Shown: positions 43,818-52,680 of the stretch, one piece after another | Position numbering within the stretch: the stretch's first letter is position 1 | Layout of the letters: every line of letters begins with the position of its first letter | Origin: Bog-950 sp964631835 | GTDB lineage: Bacteria > Bacteroidota > Bacteroidia > Chitinophagales > LD1 | DNA length: 64,000 nt | Assembly (NCBI GenBank): GCA_964631835.1 | Contig: CAZWAD010000015.1 | Location: forward strand, 24,722 to 88,721 | Reading direction: 5' to 3' | Notes under the pieces: generated by a model | What the model was told of the DNA's origin: nothing | Databases searched by the model: none | What the model saw: only the letters and a program-made list of their open reading frames with translations | Program-made: the position numbers and the translations under genes

Positions 43818-45935
43818 ATGGGAAAGGATTTAACCTATACAAGAAACATTGGAATTGCTGCACACATTGATGCCGGTAAAACAACAACTACTGAACGCAT
43901 TCTTTATTATACCGGTGTAAACTATAAGATTGGTGAAGTGCACGAAGGTGCTGCCACTATGGACTGGATGGAGCAGGAGCAGGAGCGTGGTATCACTATT
44001 ACCTCTGCCGCTACCCGCTGCCAGTGGACTTGGAAAGACAAAAAATACGATATCAATATTATTGACACTCCCGGCCACGTTGACTTTACGGTGGAAGTAA
44101 ACCGTTCGCTACGCGTGCTTGACGGGTTAGTGTTCCTTTTCTCAGCGGTTGACGGTGTTGAGCCTCAATCAGAAACCAACTGGCGCCTGGCTGATAACTA
44201 TGGTGTTGCCCGTCTTGGTTTTGTGAATAAAATGGACCGCCAAGGTGCTGACTTCTTTAACGTGGTTAAGCAGGTGAACACTATGTTGGGTTCAACTCCA
44301 ATGGTCATGCAAATTCCTATTGGAAACGAAGAGCATTTTAAAGGAGTTGTTGACCTGATTACCAACGAAGCGATTATCTGGAACGAAGAAGATAAAGGAA
44401 TGACATATAAAGTAATTGACATTCCTGCTGATTTGGTTGAGGAGGTCACAACCTATCGCGAGAAGATGCTTGAACAGGTTGCCGAGTTTGATGACCACTT
44501 GATGGAAAAGTATTTTGCCGACCCGAATTCAATTTCGGCTGAAGAAATCCGCGCAGCTGTTCGCAAAGCAGTAATTGCACAAAAGGTGGTACCTATGTTC
44601 TGCGGAACAGCTTTTAAAAACAAAGGTGTTCAGGCGGTGCTTGATGCGGTTTGTGCTATTCTTCCTTCTCCGCAAGACAAACAAAATATTAAAGGAACAA
44701 ATCCTGATACCGAACAGGAAGTTGTTATTCAGCCCGATACCGATAAGCCGTTTTGTGCTTTGGCATTCAAGATTGCTACCGACCCGTTTGTTGGCCGTTT
44801 GGCATACTTCCGTGTTTACCAGGGTTCGCTCGATAAAGGTTCATATGTATTGAATACGCGCACAGGAAACAAGGAGAGAATCTCTCGTTTGTTCCAGATG
44901 CATGCTGATAAGCAAAATCCGATTGACCGCGTTGAAGCCGGTGACATTGCTGCTGCAGTAGGATTCAAAGATATCCGCACAGGTGATACACTTTGTGCTG
45001 AAGACCACCCAGTGGTGCTTGAAAGCATGAAGTTCCCGGAGCCGGTAATTTCATTGGCTATTGAACCTAAAGCCCAAAAAGATTTGGATAAGCTGGGTAT
45101 GTCGCTTGCTAAGCTTGCTGAAGAGGATCCTACTTTCCGCGTATCGTTCGATGAGCAGACCGGACAAACTATTATTTCGGGAATGGGTGAGCTTCACCTC
45201 GAAATTCTTGTTGACCGCCTTCGCAGAGAGTTTAAGGTAGAATGTAACCAGGGCGCTCCCCAGGTTAACTACAAAGAGCGTTTGACCAAGACTATCGAGC
45301 ACCGTGAACTTTACAAAAAGCAAACGGGTGGCCGTGGTAAGTTTGCCGATATTAAAATTGAAATCGGTCCTGCTGATGAAGGTCAGGTAGGGTTGCAGTT
45401 TATCAACGATGTATTCGGAGGTTCTATTCCCCGCGAGTTTATTCCTTCGGTTGAAAAAGGATTCAAAGAAGCGATGAAGACCGGTGTTCTTGCAGGTTAC
45501 GAACTCGACAGCCTGAAAGTTCGCTTGTTCGATGGTTCGTTCCATGCGGTTGACTCGGATTCGCTTTCGTTCGAGCTTTGCGCCAAGCTGGCTTTCCGTA
45601 CAGCAGCCAAAAACTGCAAACCGGTTCTTCTGGAGCCGATTATGAAAGTGGAAGTTATTACTCCGGAACAAAACACCGGTGATGTGGTTGGCGACTTGAA
45701 CCGCAGAAGAGGTATTGTGGAAAGCATGGATGCTAAAGTGAACGCACAGGTAGTTAAAGCTAAAGTTCCTTTGAGTGAAATGTTCGGATATGTAACCCAG
45801 CTTCGTACTATCACTTCGGGACGTGCTACATCGGTAATGGAATTTTTTGCCTTCCAGCCCGCACCGGAAAGTGTTTCATCGGCTGTTATTGCCAAGAACC
45901 AGGGTAAAGGAAGAAGTAGCGCAGTAGGAGAATAA
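43818..45935 (+). CDS. fusA: elongation factor G
   Basis: 705 residues, five domains. GTPase motifs: AHIDAGKTTTTERILYYTG (G1), RGITITSAATRCQW (switch 1), DTPGHVDFTVEV (G3) and NKMDRQGADFF (G4). Domain IV carries KQTGGRGKFADIKIEIGP. It drives translocation and ribosome recycling. Codon use is strongly biased, as expected for a highly expressed gene. It follows rpsG after 52 bp and precedes rpsJ. Confidence 0.98.
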   Translation: MGKDLTYTRNIGIAAHIDAGKTTTTERILYYTGVNYKIGEVHEGAATMDWMEQEQERGITITSAATRCQWTWKDKKYDINIIDTPGHVDFTVEVNRSLRVLDGLVFLFSAVDGVEPQSETNWRLADNYGVARLGFVNKMDRQGADFFNVVKQVNTMLGSTPMVMQIPIGNEEHFKGVVDLITNEAIIWNEEDKGMTYKVIDIPADLVEEVTTYREKMLEQVAEFDDHLMEKYFADPNSISAEEIRAAVRKAVIAQKVVPMFCGTAFKNKGVQAVLDAVCAILPSPQDKQNIKGTNPDTEQEVVIQPDTDKPFCALAFKIATDPFVGRLAYFRVYQGSLDKGSYVLNTRTGNKERISRLFQMHADKQNPIDRVEAGDIAAAVGFKDIRTGDTLCAEDHPVVLESMKFPEPVISLAIEPKAQKDLDKLGMSLAKLAEEDPTFRVSFDEQTGQTIISGMGELHLEILVDRLRREFKVECNQGAPQVNYKERLTKTIEHRELYKKQTGGRGKFADIKIEIGPADEGQVGLQFINDVFGGSIPREFIPSVEKGFKEAMKTGVLAGYELDSLKVRLFDGSFHAVDSDSLSFELCAKLAFRTAAKNCKPVLLEPIMKVEVITPEQNTGDVVGDLNRRRGIVESMDAKVNAQVVKAKVPLSEMFGYVTQLRTITSGRATSVMEFFAFQPAPESVSSAVIAKNQGKGRSSAVGE

Positions 45936-45971
45936 ATTCATCAATCATAAATTAAAAAAACGTTCTTTATT

Positions 45972-46277
45972 ATGAGCCAGAGAATAAGAATTAAACTAAA
46001 AAGTTACGACCACAATTTAGTGGACAAAAGCGCAGAGAAAATTGTAAAAACAGTGAAGAACACCGGTGCCGTTGTAAACGGTCCTGTTCCGCTGCCTACT
46101 CACCGTAAAGTATTTACTGTGTTGCGTTCACCACACGTAAATGCTAACTCGAAAGAACAATTCCAGTTGTGCACTTATAAAAGACTTCTCGACATCTATT
46201 CATCTACTTCTAAAACTGTAGATGCGCTGATGAAGCTGGAACTGCCGAGCGGTGTGGAAGTAGAAATTAAAGCGTAA
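45972..46277 (+). CDS. rpsJ: 30S ribosomal protein S10
   Basis: 101 residues: RIRIKLKSYDHNLVDKSAEKIVKTVKNTGA, GPVPLPTHRKVFTVLRSPHVNANSKEQFQ and DIYSSTSKTVDALMKLELPSGVEVEIKA are complete. It is also the NusE partner in transcription antitermination. It lies between fusA (36 bp) and rplC (64 bp). Confidence 0.98.
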   Translation: MSQRIRIKLKSYDHNLVDKSAEKIVKTVKNTGAVVNGPVPLPTHRKVFTVLRSPHVNANSKEQFQLCTYKRLLDIYSSTSKTVDALMKLELPSGVEVEIKA

Positions 46278-46341
46278 CAGATTTATTTATTTATGAGCCG
46301 CTAATCCCCTATACAGGGAGGCTCCTCTAAAACCAAATAGT

Positions 46342-46956
46342 ATGAAAGGAATTATCGGAAAGAAAATCGGAATGACCAGCGTTTATGACGCAGGTAAAAG
46401 CACAGCGGTGTCGGTGATTGAAGCGGGCCCTTGTGTTATCACTCAAATCAAAACGGTTGAGAATGATGGTTACTATGCCACTCAGCTTGCTTTTGACGAC
46501 AAGAAAGAAAAACAAACACCAGCAGGCTTGAAAGGCCATTTTAAAAAAGCGGGTTCTGCGCCTAAAAGAAAAGTAGTGGAGTTTCGTGACTATGACTTCC
46601 ACAAGCAGGTAGGCGAACAAGTTACTGTAACCACTTTTGAAGAAGGTGATTTGGTAAACGTAATAGGCACATCAAAAGGAAAAGGATTCCAGGGTGTTGT
46701 AAAGCGCCACGGATTTTCAGGAGTGGGAATGGGTTCGCACGGTCAGCACGACCGTTTGCGTGCCCCGGGCTCATTAGGTGCTTCATCCGATCCGGCACAC
46801 GTATTTAAAGGAATAAGGATGGCAGGAAGAATGGGCGGCAACCGCGTAGAAACTTTGAATTTAAAAGTAGTGAAGATTCTCCCTGAAAAGAATATCATTC
46901 TGATTAAGGGTTCAGTGCCCGGAGCCATCGGCTCGTATGTTGTTATTGAAGGGTAG
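46342..46956 (+). CDS. rplC: 50S ribosomal protein L3
   Basis: 204 residues: MKGIIGKKIGMTSVYDAG, KGKGFQGVVKRHGFSGVGMGSHG, the peptidyl-transferase-reaching loop RAPGSLGASSDPAHVFKGIRMAGRMGGNRVET and the C-terminal strand. It is complete. It is the last gene of this ribosomal block: rplD, rplW and rplB, which almost always follow, are absent, and a terminator lies 64 bp downstream. Confidence 0.98.
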   Translation: MKGIIGKKIGMTSVYDAGKSTAVSVIEAGPCVITQIKTVENDGYYATQLAFDDKKEKQTPAGLKGHFKKAGSAPKRKVVEFRDYDFHKQVGEQVTVTTFEEGDLVNVIGTSKGKGFQGVVKRHGFSGVGMGSHGQHDRLRAPGSLGASSDPAHVFKGIRMAGRMGGNRVETLNLKVVKILPEKNIILIKGSVPGAIGSYVVIEG

Positions 46957-47019
46957 CGCTTGGAGTGGTTGGTGTTCTCACCAATTACGAAGAGATATCC
47001 GATAAAGGAAAGTGAAAGG

Positions 47020-47049
47020 TTCCCCGGTTTACCCGGGGGATTTTTTTTT
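47020..47049 (+). terminator. rho-independent terminator after rplC
   Basis: TTCCCCGG and CCGGGGGA flank a five-base loop (TTTAC) and are followed by an uninterrupted run of nine T. It closes the ribosomal operon after rplC. Confidence 0.9.
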
Positions 47050-47165
47050 GATAATAACCCTTTCATAATTATCACCGACCCTTACTGCATTTAAGTTAGA
47101 TATTTTAAAAACTTACAAGAGGCAGAACAAAAAAGATACATTGAGGATAATCTTTATTTTAGTCC

Positions 47166-47672
47166 ATGCTTCGCATAGGCTTACTCTCAGATACACACGG
47201 TTATCTCGACAAAAAACTTTTTGACTTATTTAAAGACGTTGATGAAGTATGGCATGCCGGTGATATAGGCACTATTGAAATTTGTGAAGAGTTAAAAAGA
47301 TTCAAACCATACCGGGCTGTTTACGGAAATATTGACAGTAGAGAAATCCGAGCTGAATATCCTCTTGAATTGCTTCTTGAAAAAGAGGGGCTTCAAATTC
47401 TTATCCTTCACATTGGCGGCTATCCCGGTTATTATGATTCAAAAGCAAGAAGAAGAATCGAAGAACTGAAACCGGACATATTTATCTGCGGTCATTCGCA
47501 CATTCTCAAAGTAATGCGCGACACAAAATATAATATGTTGGTCATGAATCCGGGCGCTGCCGGTCTTCAGGGTTTTCATAAAATGAAAACCGTTTTACGT
47601 TTTACATTAAACAGTGGTAAAATCGTGAACCCCGAAGCGATAGAGTTGGGCAAGAGGGGAGAAATCGTTTAA
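47166..47672 (+). CDS. YfcE/MJ0936-type metallophosphoesterase
   Basis: 168 residues with the calcineurin-like metal motifs in order: LLSDTHGYLD (D-x-H), WHAGDIGT (GD), VYGNID (GN), ILHIGGYPG and FICGHSHILKV (GHxH). VMNPGAAG follows as in the YfcE family. It hydrolyses phosphodiesters in vitro; the cellular substrate is unknown. The gene is 9 bp upstream of the transketolase pair and may be cotranscribed, although functional linkage is not obvious. Confidence 0.88.
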   Translation: MLRIGLLSDTHGYLDKKLFDLFKDVDEVWHAGDIGTIEICEELKRFKPYRAVYGNIDSREIRAEYPLELLLEKEGLQILILHIGGYPGYYDSKARRRIEELKPDIFICGHSHILKVMRDTKYNMLVMNPGAAGLQGFHKMKTVLRFTLNSGKIVNPEAIELGKRGEIV

Positions 47673-47681
47673 TATTGCGCA

Positions 47682-48497
47682 ATGGACAAAGCCACACATC
47701 GAATGCTCCTTTACGGAGCCTATAATATCAAAAAACGATTCCTCGCCATGTACAAAATGGCTAATGCGGGACATGTGGGTTGCTCCTTAAGCGTTGCTGA
47801 AATCATCACCTTTGTTCGTTTCGGATGGATGGAGGAAACAGATGAAATCATCCTTTCCAAAGGACATGCTGCGGCCTCGCTATATTCCATGCTGGCTGAA
47901 GATGGAGTTTTAAATGAGGACGACATCAATTCATTTTACAAAAACGGAACTTATCTGGCAGCGCACCCACCGGTAAACAAATTGAAACGTATTCCTTTTG
48001 CCACCGGAAGCCTTGGTCACGGGCTTTCACTGGCAAGCGGGTTCGGGCTTGCATACAAATTGAAAAAAAGCGGCAAGACTGTTTTTTGCATAACCAGCGA
48101 TGGTGAATTGAATGAAGGTTCAACCTGGGAAGCAGCTATGTTTATTGCTCATCACAATCTGAAAAACGTAGTTTGGCTTATTGACCGGAACAATCTGCAA
48201 GGTTATGGACGTACCGAGGAGGTCATGAAACTTGAACCATTGGATAAAAAACTGGAAGCTTTCGGGTTTAACGTTATTACTGCTGAAGGTCATAATTTTG
48301 AATCGCTTGAAAGTTCAAGGCTTAAAGTTCAAAATTCAAAGTTGCCTTGTGCCATTATCTGTAACACAACCAAAGGGAAAGGGTGGAAGCTATATGAGGA
48401 TAAAGTAGATTGCCATTATTTACCTATGAAAGATGACCAATACGAGCTGGTAATGAATGAAATTAAAAGCGACTTTGAAAAACGAATTCCTGAATAA
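47682..48497 (+). CDS. transketolase, N-terminal (ThDP-binding) subunit
   Basis: 271 residues covering only the first transketolase domain. NAGHVGCSLSVAEI, LSKGHAAASLYSML, FATGSLGHGLSLASG and the ThDP/metal motif SDGELNEGSTWEAAMFIAHH followed by WLIDRNNLQGYGRTEEV are present. The partner subunit starts at the next base (48498), so the pair forms a split transketolase. A separate split pair next to sugar epimerase and glycosyltransferase genes suggests use in sugar biosynthesis rather than the pentose phosphate pathway. An in-frame low-complexity insert (SSRLKVQNSKLP) lies near residue 210-221. Confidence 0.88.
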   Translation: MDKATHRMLLYGAYNIKKRFLAMYKMANAGHVGCSLSVAEIITFVRFGWMEETDEIILSKGHAAASLYSMLAEDGVLNEDDINSFYKNGTYLAAHPPVNKLKRIPFATGSLGHGLSLASGFGLAYKLKKSGKTVFCITSDGELNEGSTWEAAMFIAHHNLKNVVWLIDRNNLQGYGRTEEVMKLEPLDKKLEAFGFNVITAEGHNFESLESSRLKVQNSKLPCAIICNTTKGKGWKLYEDKVDCHYLPMKDDQYELVMNEIKSDFEKRIPE

Positions 48498-49394
48498 ATG
48501 AGAGTTGAATTTGCCCAGGCTATCATTAACGCTTATGATAGAAACGATAACCTTGTTTTTGTTACCGGTGACCTCGGCTATCTGGCATTGGAGAAAGTAG
48601 AAGAAAAATTCGGAGAACGGTTTATTAACGCAGGCGTTGCTGAACAAAACACAATAAGCGTGTGTGCTGTATTAGCTCACGAAGGTTTTATTCCGTTTTC
48701 TTACAGTATTTCACCCTTCATTACTATCCGTCCTTACGAGCAAATACGGAACGATGTTTGTCTGCACAACTTACCTGTGAAGCTGGTAGGCAATGGCGGA
48801 GGATACGGTTACGGAATCATGGGCGCTACACACCATAACATTGAAGATATTGGCGCTTTGCGAATGCTGCAGAACATGCGCGTGTATGTTCCGTTTACTG
48901 CCAATGATGTTGAACAGGTTGTTCGGCAAATGATTAAGGATAAAAGCCCAAACTATCTTCGTTTGAATGTCGGAGCAAAAATCAATTACCCGGTGCCTCC
49001 CTTTTCTCAATGGCGAAAAATAAAGGATGGAACTGAAGGAGTGCTGGTAGGAACAGGACCGGTTACCGAAAACATTCTTAATTCAGAGTTTGCTGATAGT
49101 TTGGAAGTTTGGGTAGTGTCAGTTTTCCCAATTACCCAGCTACCCAATGAGTTAGTTTATGCGGTAAATGCTACTCAAAAGCTTATTACAATCGAAGAAC
49201 ACAATGGCGAATGCGGCTTGCGCGAAACACTTTCCTACCATTTAATGAACCGGCTTACTTCAAATATTAAATTGCTTTCTCTCTCAGCCTCCGGTTATCC
49301 TTCGGGAAAATATGGCGACCAGAAATGGCACCAGGCAGAAAATAATTTAGGCGGAGAGGGAATGTTGAATGAACTGAAAGGCTTTCTCCGGTAG
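48498..49394 (+). CDS. transketolase, C-terminal (Pyr) subunit
   Basis: 298 residues: the pyrimidine-binding and C-terminal domains. The cofactor-activating glutamate is in INAGVAEQNTISVCAVLAHEG; GYGIMGATHHNIEDIGALRMLQN carries the substrate histidines; the C-terminal domain begins around GVLVGTGPVTENIL. Translation starts directly after the stop of the N-terminal subunit. Together they move a two-carbon ketol unit between sugars with thiamine diphosphate. Confidence 0.88.
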   Translation: MRVEFAQAIINAYDRNDNLVFVTGDLGYLALEKVEEKFGERFINAGVAEQNTISVCAVLAHEGFIPFSYSISPFITIRPYEQIRNDVCLHNLPVKLVGNGGGYGYGIMGATHHNIEDIGALRMLQNMRVYVPFTANDVEQVVRQMIKDKSPNYLRLNVGAKINYPVPPFSQWRKIKDGTEGVLVGTGPVTENILNSEFADSLEVWVVSVFPITQLPNELVYAVNATQKLITIEEHNGECGLRETLSYHLMNRLTSNIKLLSLSASGYPSGKYGDQKWHQAENNLGGEGMLNELKGFLR

Positions 49395-49430
49395 ATTTTT
49401 ACCTCTGCTTATTTTCCGCATATTTACACC

Positions 49431-51362
49431 ATGACCTTAAAGGATAAGATTCAGAATGAAGTTCTGAAACTGGAAGGACCGGTAATCATTTTTGGCGCGG
49501 GAGGATTTATCGGAGCAAATCTGGTACGAGCTATTCTCGAACACCGCCCCGATGTGTTTGCCGTTACCAGCAAACCGTTTGTCCCATGGAGGCTTGATGA
49601 CATTAGTCCGAAACATATTCTTCACTGTAACATCATCAAAAAAAATCAGCTTGAAAGTGTTTTTCAACAACACCGCTTTAAAACCATTTTCGATTTGGCA
49701 GCTTACGGTGCTTATAGCAAGCAAGACGATGTGGAACTGATTTATGAAACAAACTTTCTTGGGCTACTTAACCTACTCGAAATTGCCTCCCGGTTTTCTA
49801 TCAAGGCATTTGTTCATGCTGGCAGTTCTTCAGAATACGGATTGAATGCCGCTGCCCCTAAAGAAGATGCACCGCTGCAACCCAACTCACATTATGCTGT
49901 TACCAAAGCAAGTGCAGCACACATGCTGAAGTTCTACGGAACCATTAAGGATATGCCCGTAGCTAATCTCCGCTATTATTCCATTTACGGACCTTACGAA
50001 GAACCTGACCGGTTGATACCCCGCTTGGTTGATGAAGGAATGGAAGGGAACTACCCTCCCCTAGTTCAGCCTGATATTTCGCGGGATTTTGTTTTTATTG
50101 AAGATGCAGTTTACGCTACGCTTCTTGCTGCAAACAAAATTGAAAAAATACAAGGACAGTCGGTAAATATTGCCAGCAGTAATAAAACTACTATCCGGGA
50201 TATTGCCGGAACTATCAAAGAGATTTTCAATATCCGGGATGAGCCGCAGTGGGGCGATATGCCCAACCGCAAATGGGATTTGAAGGAATGGTATGGCGAT
50301 GCTGCATTGGCAAAGGAATTACTTGGTTGGCAAAATGAAACTTCACTCAAAGAAGGTTTGACAAAAACTTACGAATGGCAGAAGAATTATTCTATGCCTT
50401 TGTACGAAAAGAAATTAGTTCAGGATAAAATCCGCCACAAACTGTCGGCAATTATCGCATGCTATAAGGATGAACAGGCCATTCCTGTTATGCACGAGCG
50501 GCTTTCGAAGACCTTTCAGAAGATTGGAGTTAATTATGAAATAATTTTTGTAAACGATTGCTCTCCGGATAAAACCAACGAGGTTTTGCAGAAACTGGTT
50601 AATGAAGACGACCACGTAATCGCTATAGAACACTCCCGTAATTTCGGCTCTCAGTCTGCCTTTCTTTCGGGCATGGAAATCTCAACTGGTGACGGTGTCA
50701 TTCTTCTTGACGGTGATTTGCAGGACCCGCCAGAATTAATTGAAAAATTTTACGAACAGTACAAAGAAGGTTACGATGTGGTTTACGGCAGACGTGTAGC
50801 ACGCGAAGGAAGCAGAGTACTCGCGGTGCTATATAAAGTGTTTTACCGGTTGTTCCGCAGCGTGAGTTATATACCCATGCCGCTGAATGCCGGAGATTTT
50901 AGTTTAATGGACCGGAAAGTGGTTGACGAAATCATCAAACTGCCGGAAACCGACCAGTTCTTGCGAGGGCTTCGGGCATGGGTGGGCTTCAAGCAAACCG
51001 GTGTGGACTATGTGCGCCCCGAAAGAATGTTCGGAGTAACTACCAACAATTGGCGTAAGAATATTGCCTGGGCACGGAAAGCTATTTTCAGTTTTAGCTT
51101 TGTTCCGCTGGAACTTCTCTCCTACCTTGGCTGGTCGCTTACCTTGCTTTCATTTGTAGCTATTATCATTCAAATTATTCTGTACTTCACTATGCCGGGA
51201 ACTCCGCATGGAATCACCACCATTATTGTTCTCATTTTATTCTTTGGCGGATTGAACATGCTGGCTATCTCTGTTCTTGGCGAGTACCAGGGAAAGATTC
51301 TGGAAGAAAGCAAACGCAGACCTAAGTTTATCCGCAGGAATATTTACCGGAAAACTTATTGA
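49431..51362 (+). CDS. fused NAD-dependent sugar epimerase/dehydratase and GT2 polyprenyl-phosphate glycosyltransferase
   Basis: 643 residues. Residues 1-320 are an extended SDR: FGAGGFIGANL (NAD), GSSSEYG and Y155-x3-K159 (HYAVTKASA), then LRYYSIYGPYEEPDRLIPR. Residues 335-560 are a family 2 glycosyltransferase: AIIACYKDEQAIP, INDCSPD-like VNDCSPDKTNE, the metal motif DGDLQDPPELI (D427, D429) and DQFLRGLRAWVGFKQ. Two membrane helices follow (about 556-585 and 590-615), as in GtrB/ArnC/DPM1-like enzymes that charge a polyprenyl phosphate. The fusion implies that one protein makes the nucleotide sugar and loads it on the lipid carrier. It starts 36 bp after the transketolase pair. Confidence 0.88.
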   Translation: MTLKDKIQNEVLKLEGPVIIFGAGGFIGANLVRAILEHRPDVFAVTSKPFVPWRLDDISPKHILHCNIIKKNQLESVFQQHRFKTIFDLAAYGAYSKQDDVELIYETNFLGLLNLLEIASRFSIKAFVHAGSSSEYGLNAAAPKEDAPLQPNSHYAVTKASAAHMLKFYGTIKDMPVANLRYYSIYGPYEEPDRLIPRLVDEGMEGNYPPLVQPDISRDFVFIEDAVYATLLAANKIEKIQGQSVNIASSNKTTIRDIAGTIKEIFNIRDEPQWGDMPNRKWDLKEWYGDAALAKELLGWQNETSLKEGLTKTYEWQKNYSMPLYEKKLVQDKIRHKLSAIIACYKDEQAIPVMHERLSKTFQKIGVNYEIIFVNDCSPDKTNEVLQKLVNEDDHVIAIEHSRNFGSQSAFLSGMEISTGDGVILLDGDLQDPPELIEKFYEQYKEGYDVVYGRRVAREGSRVLAVLYKVFYRLFRSVSYIPMPLNAGDFSLMDRKVVDEIIKLPETDQFLRGLRAWVGFKQTGVDYVRPERMFGVTTNNWRKNIAWARKAIFSFSFVPLELLSYLGWSLTLLSFVAIIIQIILYFTMPGTPHGITTIIVLILFFGGLNMLAISVLGEYQGKILEESKRRPKFIRRNIYRKTY

Positions 51363-51363
51363 G

Positions 51364-51819
51364 ATGAAGAAGCAAATTGTTTGCAGCCTACTTCTGTTAT
51401 TGCTGCTAAATTCGCAAGCACAAACCGATTCTATTTACAAAAGTTCACCCAGAAATTCACCGGTATTCACTTTTGTAGAAGCTATGCCTGAATATCCGGG
51501 TGGTGAAGGGGAGATAATGAAATTCATTTCAGCTAACGTGCATTATCCTCAATGGGAAATGGAGAATGGCATACAGGGAAAAGTGCTGGTCCGTTTTGTA
51601 GTTATGAAAGATGGCAGCATTGACAGTGTTACCGTTGTCAGGTCTGTAAGCCCTGGAATAGATTCCGAGGCGGTGAGAGTGATAAGTATACTCCCGAAAT
51701 TTTCAAAACCCGGTTACCAGCAGGGAAAACCTGTAATGGTTTATTATACAATTCCGCTTACCTTACGGCTACAGGATGATGTAAAAGAAAAGAAGAAGAG
51801 AAAAAAGGACAGAAACTAA
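51364..51819 (+). CDS. secreted TonB C-terminal-domain protein
   Basis: 151 residues from the ATG at 51364, one base after the stop of the epimerase-GT2 gene. The start gives a signal peptide (MKKQIVCSLLLLLLLNSQAQ) and no membrane anchor. Residues 40-140 are a TonB C-terminal domain, MPEYPGGEGEIMKFI and GKVLVRFVVMKDGSIDSV, closely like that of the TonB at 7465. It lacks the N-terminal motor-contacting helix and the Pro-rich spacer, so it cannot transduce energy alone. A Lys/Arg tail (KEKKKRKKDRN) ends it. It may bind receptors or peptidoglycan. Confidence 0.8.
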   Translation: MKKQIVCSLLLLLLLNSQAQTDSIYKSSPRNSPVFTFVEAMPEYPGGEGEIMKFISANVHYPQWEMENGIQGKVLVRFVVMKDGSIDSVTVVRSVSPGIDSEAVRVISILPKFSKPGYQQGKPVMVYYTIPLTLRLQDDVKEKKKRKKDRN

Positions 51820-51821
51820 AA

Positions 51822-52523
51822 ATGGCAAGCATTCTTGACGACCGTGGTTTCAACCAGGGGTTTGAGCTAGTGAAAAGCACGCAGGTACGTATGCAAAGGC
51901 GCGCTGACTATTTCATTTCCCAGATGAATTTATCGTCAGAGAAACACATTCTTGAAATTGGCTGCGGTACCGGTGAGGTTTCTTTCTGGATGGCTCAAAA
52001 AACTCCCTCGCAAATCTTCGGCACCGATTTGTGTGAGCCGTTTATTGAAGACGCTAAAAAGAAATACGTTCTGCCAAACCTTCGGTACGGTGTTCTTGAT
52101 TTCAATAAAGCTGTAGAGTTTAAAGGGGAAAGGTTTGACTACATCATCGGTAATGGCATACTTCATCATTTGTATTATCGCTTAGATGAAGCGCTTACAA
52201 ACATCCGCAGTCTGCTGACTGAACACGGCAAGATGATTTTTATTGAGCCGAACATTTACAATCCATACTGTGCGGTTATTTTCAATTATGCCCGCAACTG
52301 GGCAAACTTAGAGCCCAATGAAATGGCCTTTTCAAAAACATTCATCACTGGTAAGCTGCAAAAAGCCGGTTATAAAAACATTCGGGTTGAATACAAAGAC
52401 TTTCTATTGCCCGGAATCCCCGATTTTTTAATTACACCTTCTATTGTTATAGGCGATGTGCTGGAAAAGGTTCCTCTGATCAATAAAATCAGCCAGTCGC
52501 TTTTTATTTCGGCTGGAAAATGA
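51822..52523 (+). CDS. class I SAM-dependent methyltransferase
   Basis: 233 residues. The SAM motif I is HILEIGCGTGEVSFWMA (about residue 40), followed by IFGTDLCEPFIEDAKKKY and FDYIIGNGILHHLYYRLDEALTNIRSLL. The later part is hydrophobic (PFLLPGIPDFLITPSIVIG-like), which suggests a lipid or membrane-bound substrate. It is 2 bp after the TonB-domain gene, in the glycan run; a methylated sugar or lipid-linked glycan is a plausible target. Confidence 0.85.
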   Translation: MASILDDRGFNQGFELVKSTQVRMQRRADYFISQMNLSSEKHILEIGCGTGEVSFWMAQKTPSQIFGTDLCEPFIEDAKKKYVLPNLRYGVLDFNKAVEFKGERFDYIIGNGILHHLYYRLDEALTNIRSLLTEHGKMIFIEPNIYNPYCAVIFNYARNWANLEPNEMAFSKTFITGKLQKAGYKNIRVEYKDFLLPGIPDFLITPSIVIGDVLEKVPLINKISQSLFISAGK

Positions 52524-52530
52524 ATAAAAA

Positions 52531-52554
52531 GGGCAGCAACTTTCGCTGCTGCCC
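52531..52554 (+). terminator. strong hairpin after the methyltransferase gene
   Basis: GGGCAGCA and TGCTGCCC pair across an eight-base loop (ACTTTCGC) 7 bp after the methyltransferase stop. It is preceded by five A but not followed by a T run, so it is a poor plus-strand rho-independent terminator. It may still stabilise the mRNA 3' end or act with a factor. Confidence 0.4.
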
Positions 52555-52680
52555 GCGCTGTTTGTCTAACCTCTTGCGATGAAAAACAAACAAGGTTTGG
52601 CACCTGGCACAAAGATAGCCCGTTAAGCAGCTTGAAAAAAATTATTTTCTCTTTACTAATTTGCCGCGCAATACCTAATC

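Noticed and set aside
45051..45671. 206-codon antisense frame inside fusA
   Set aside because: Shadow of the strongly biased codons of EF-G; no start context or homology.
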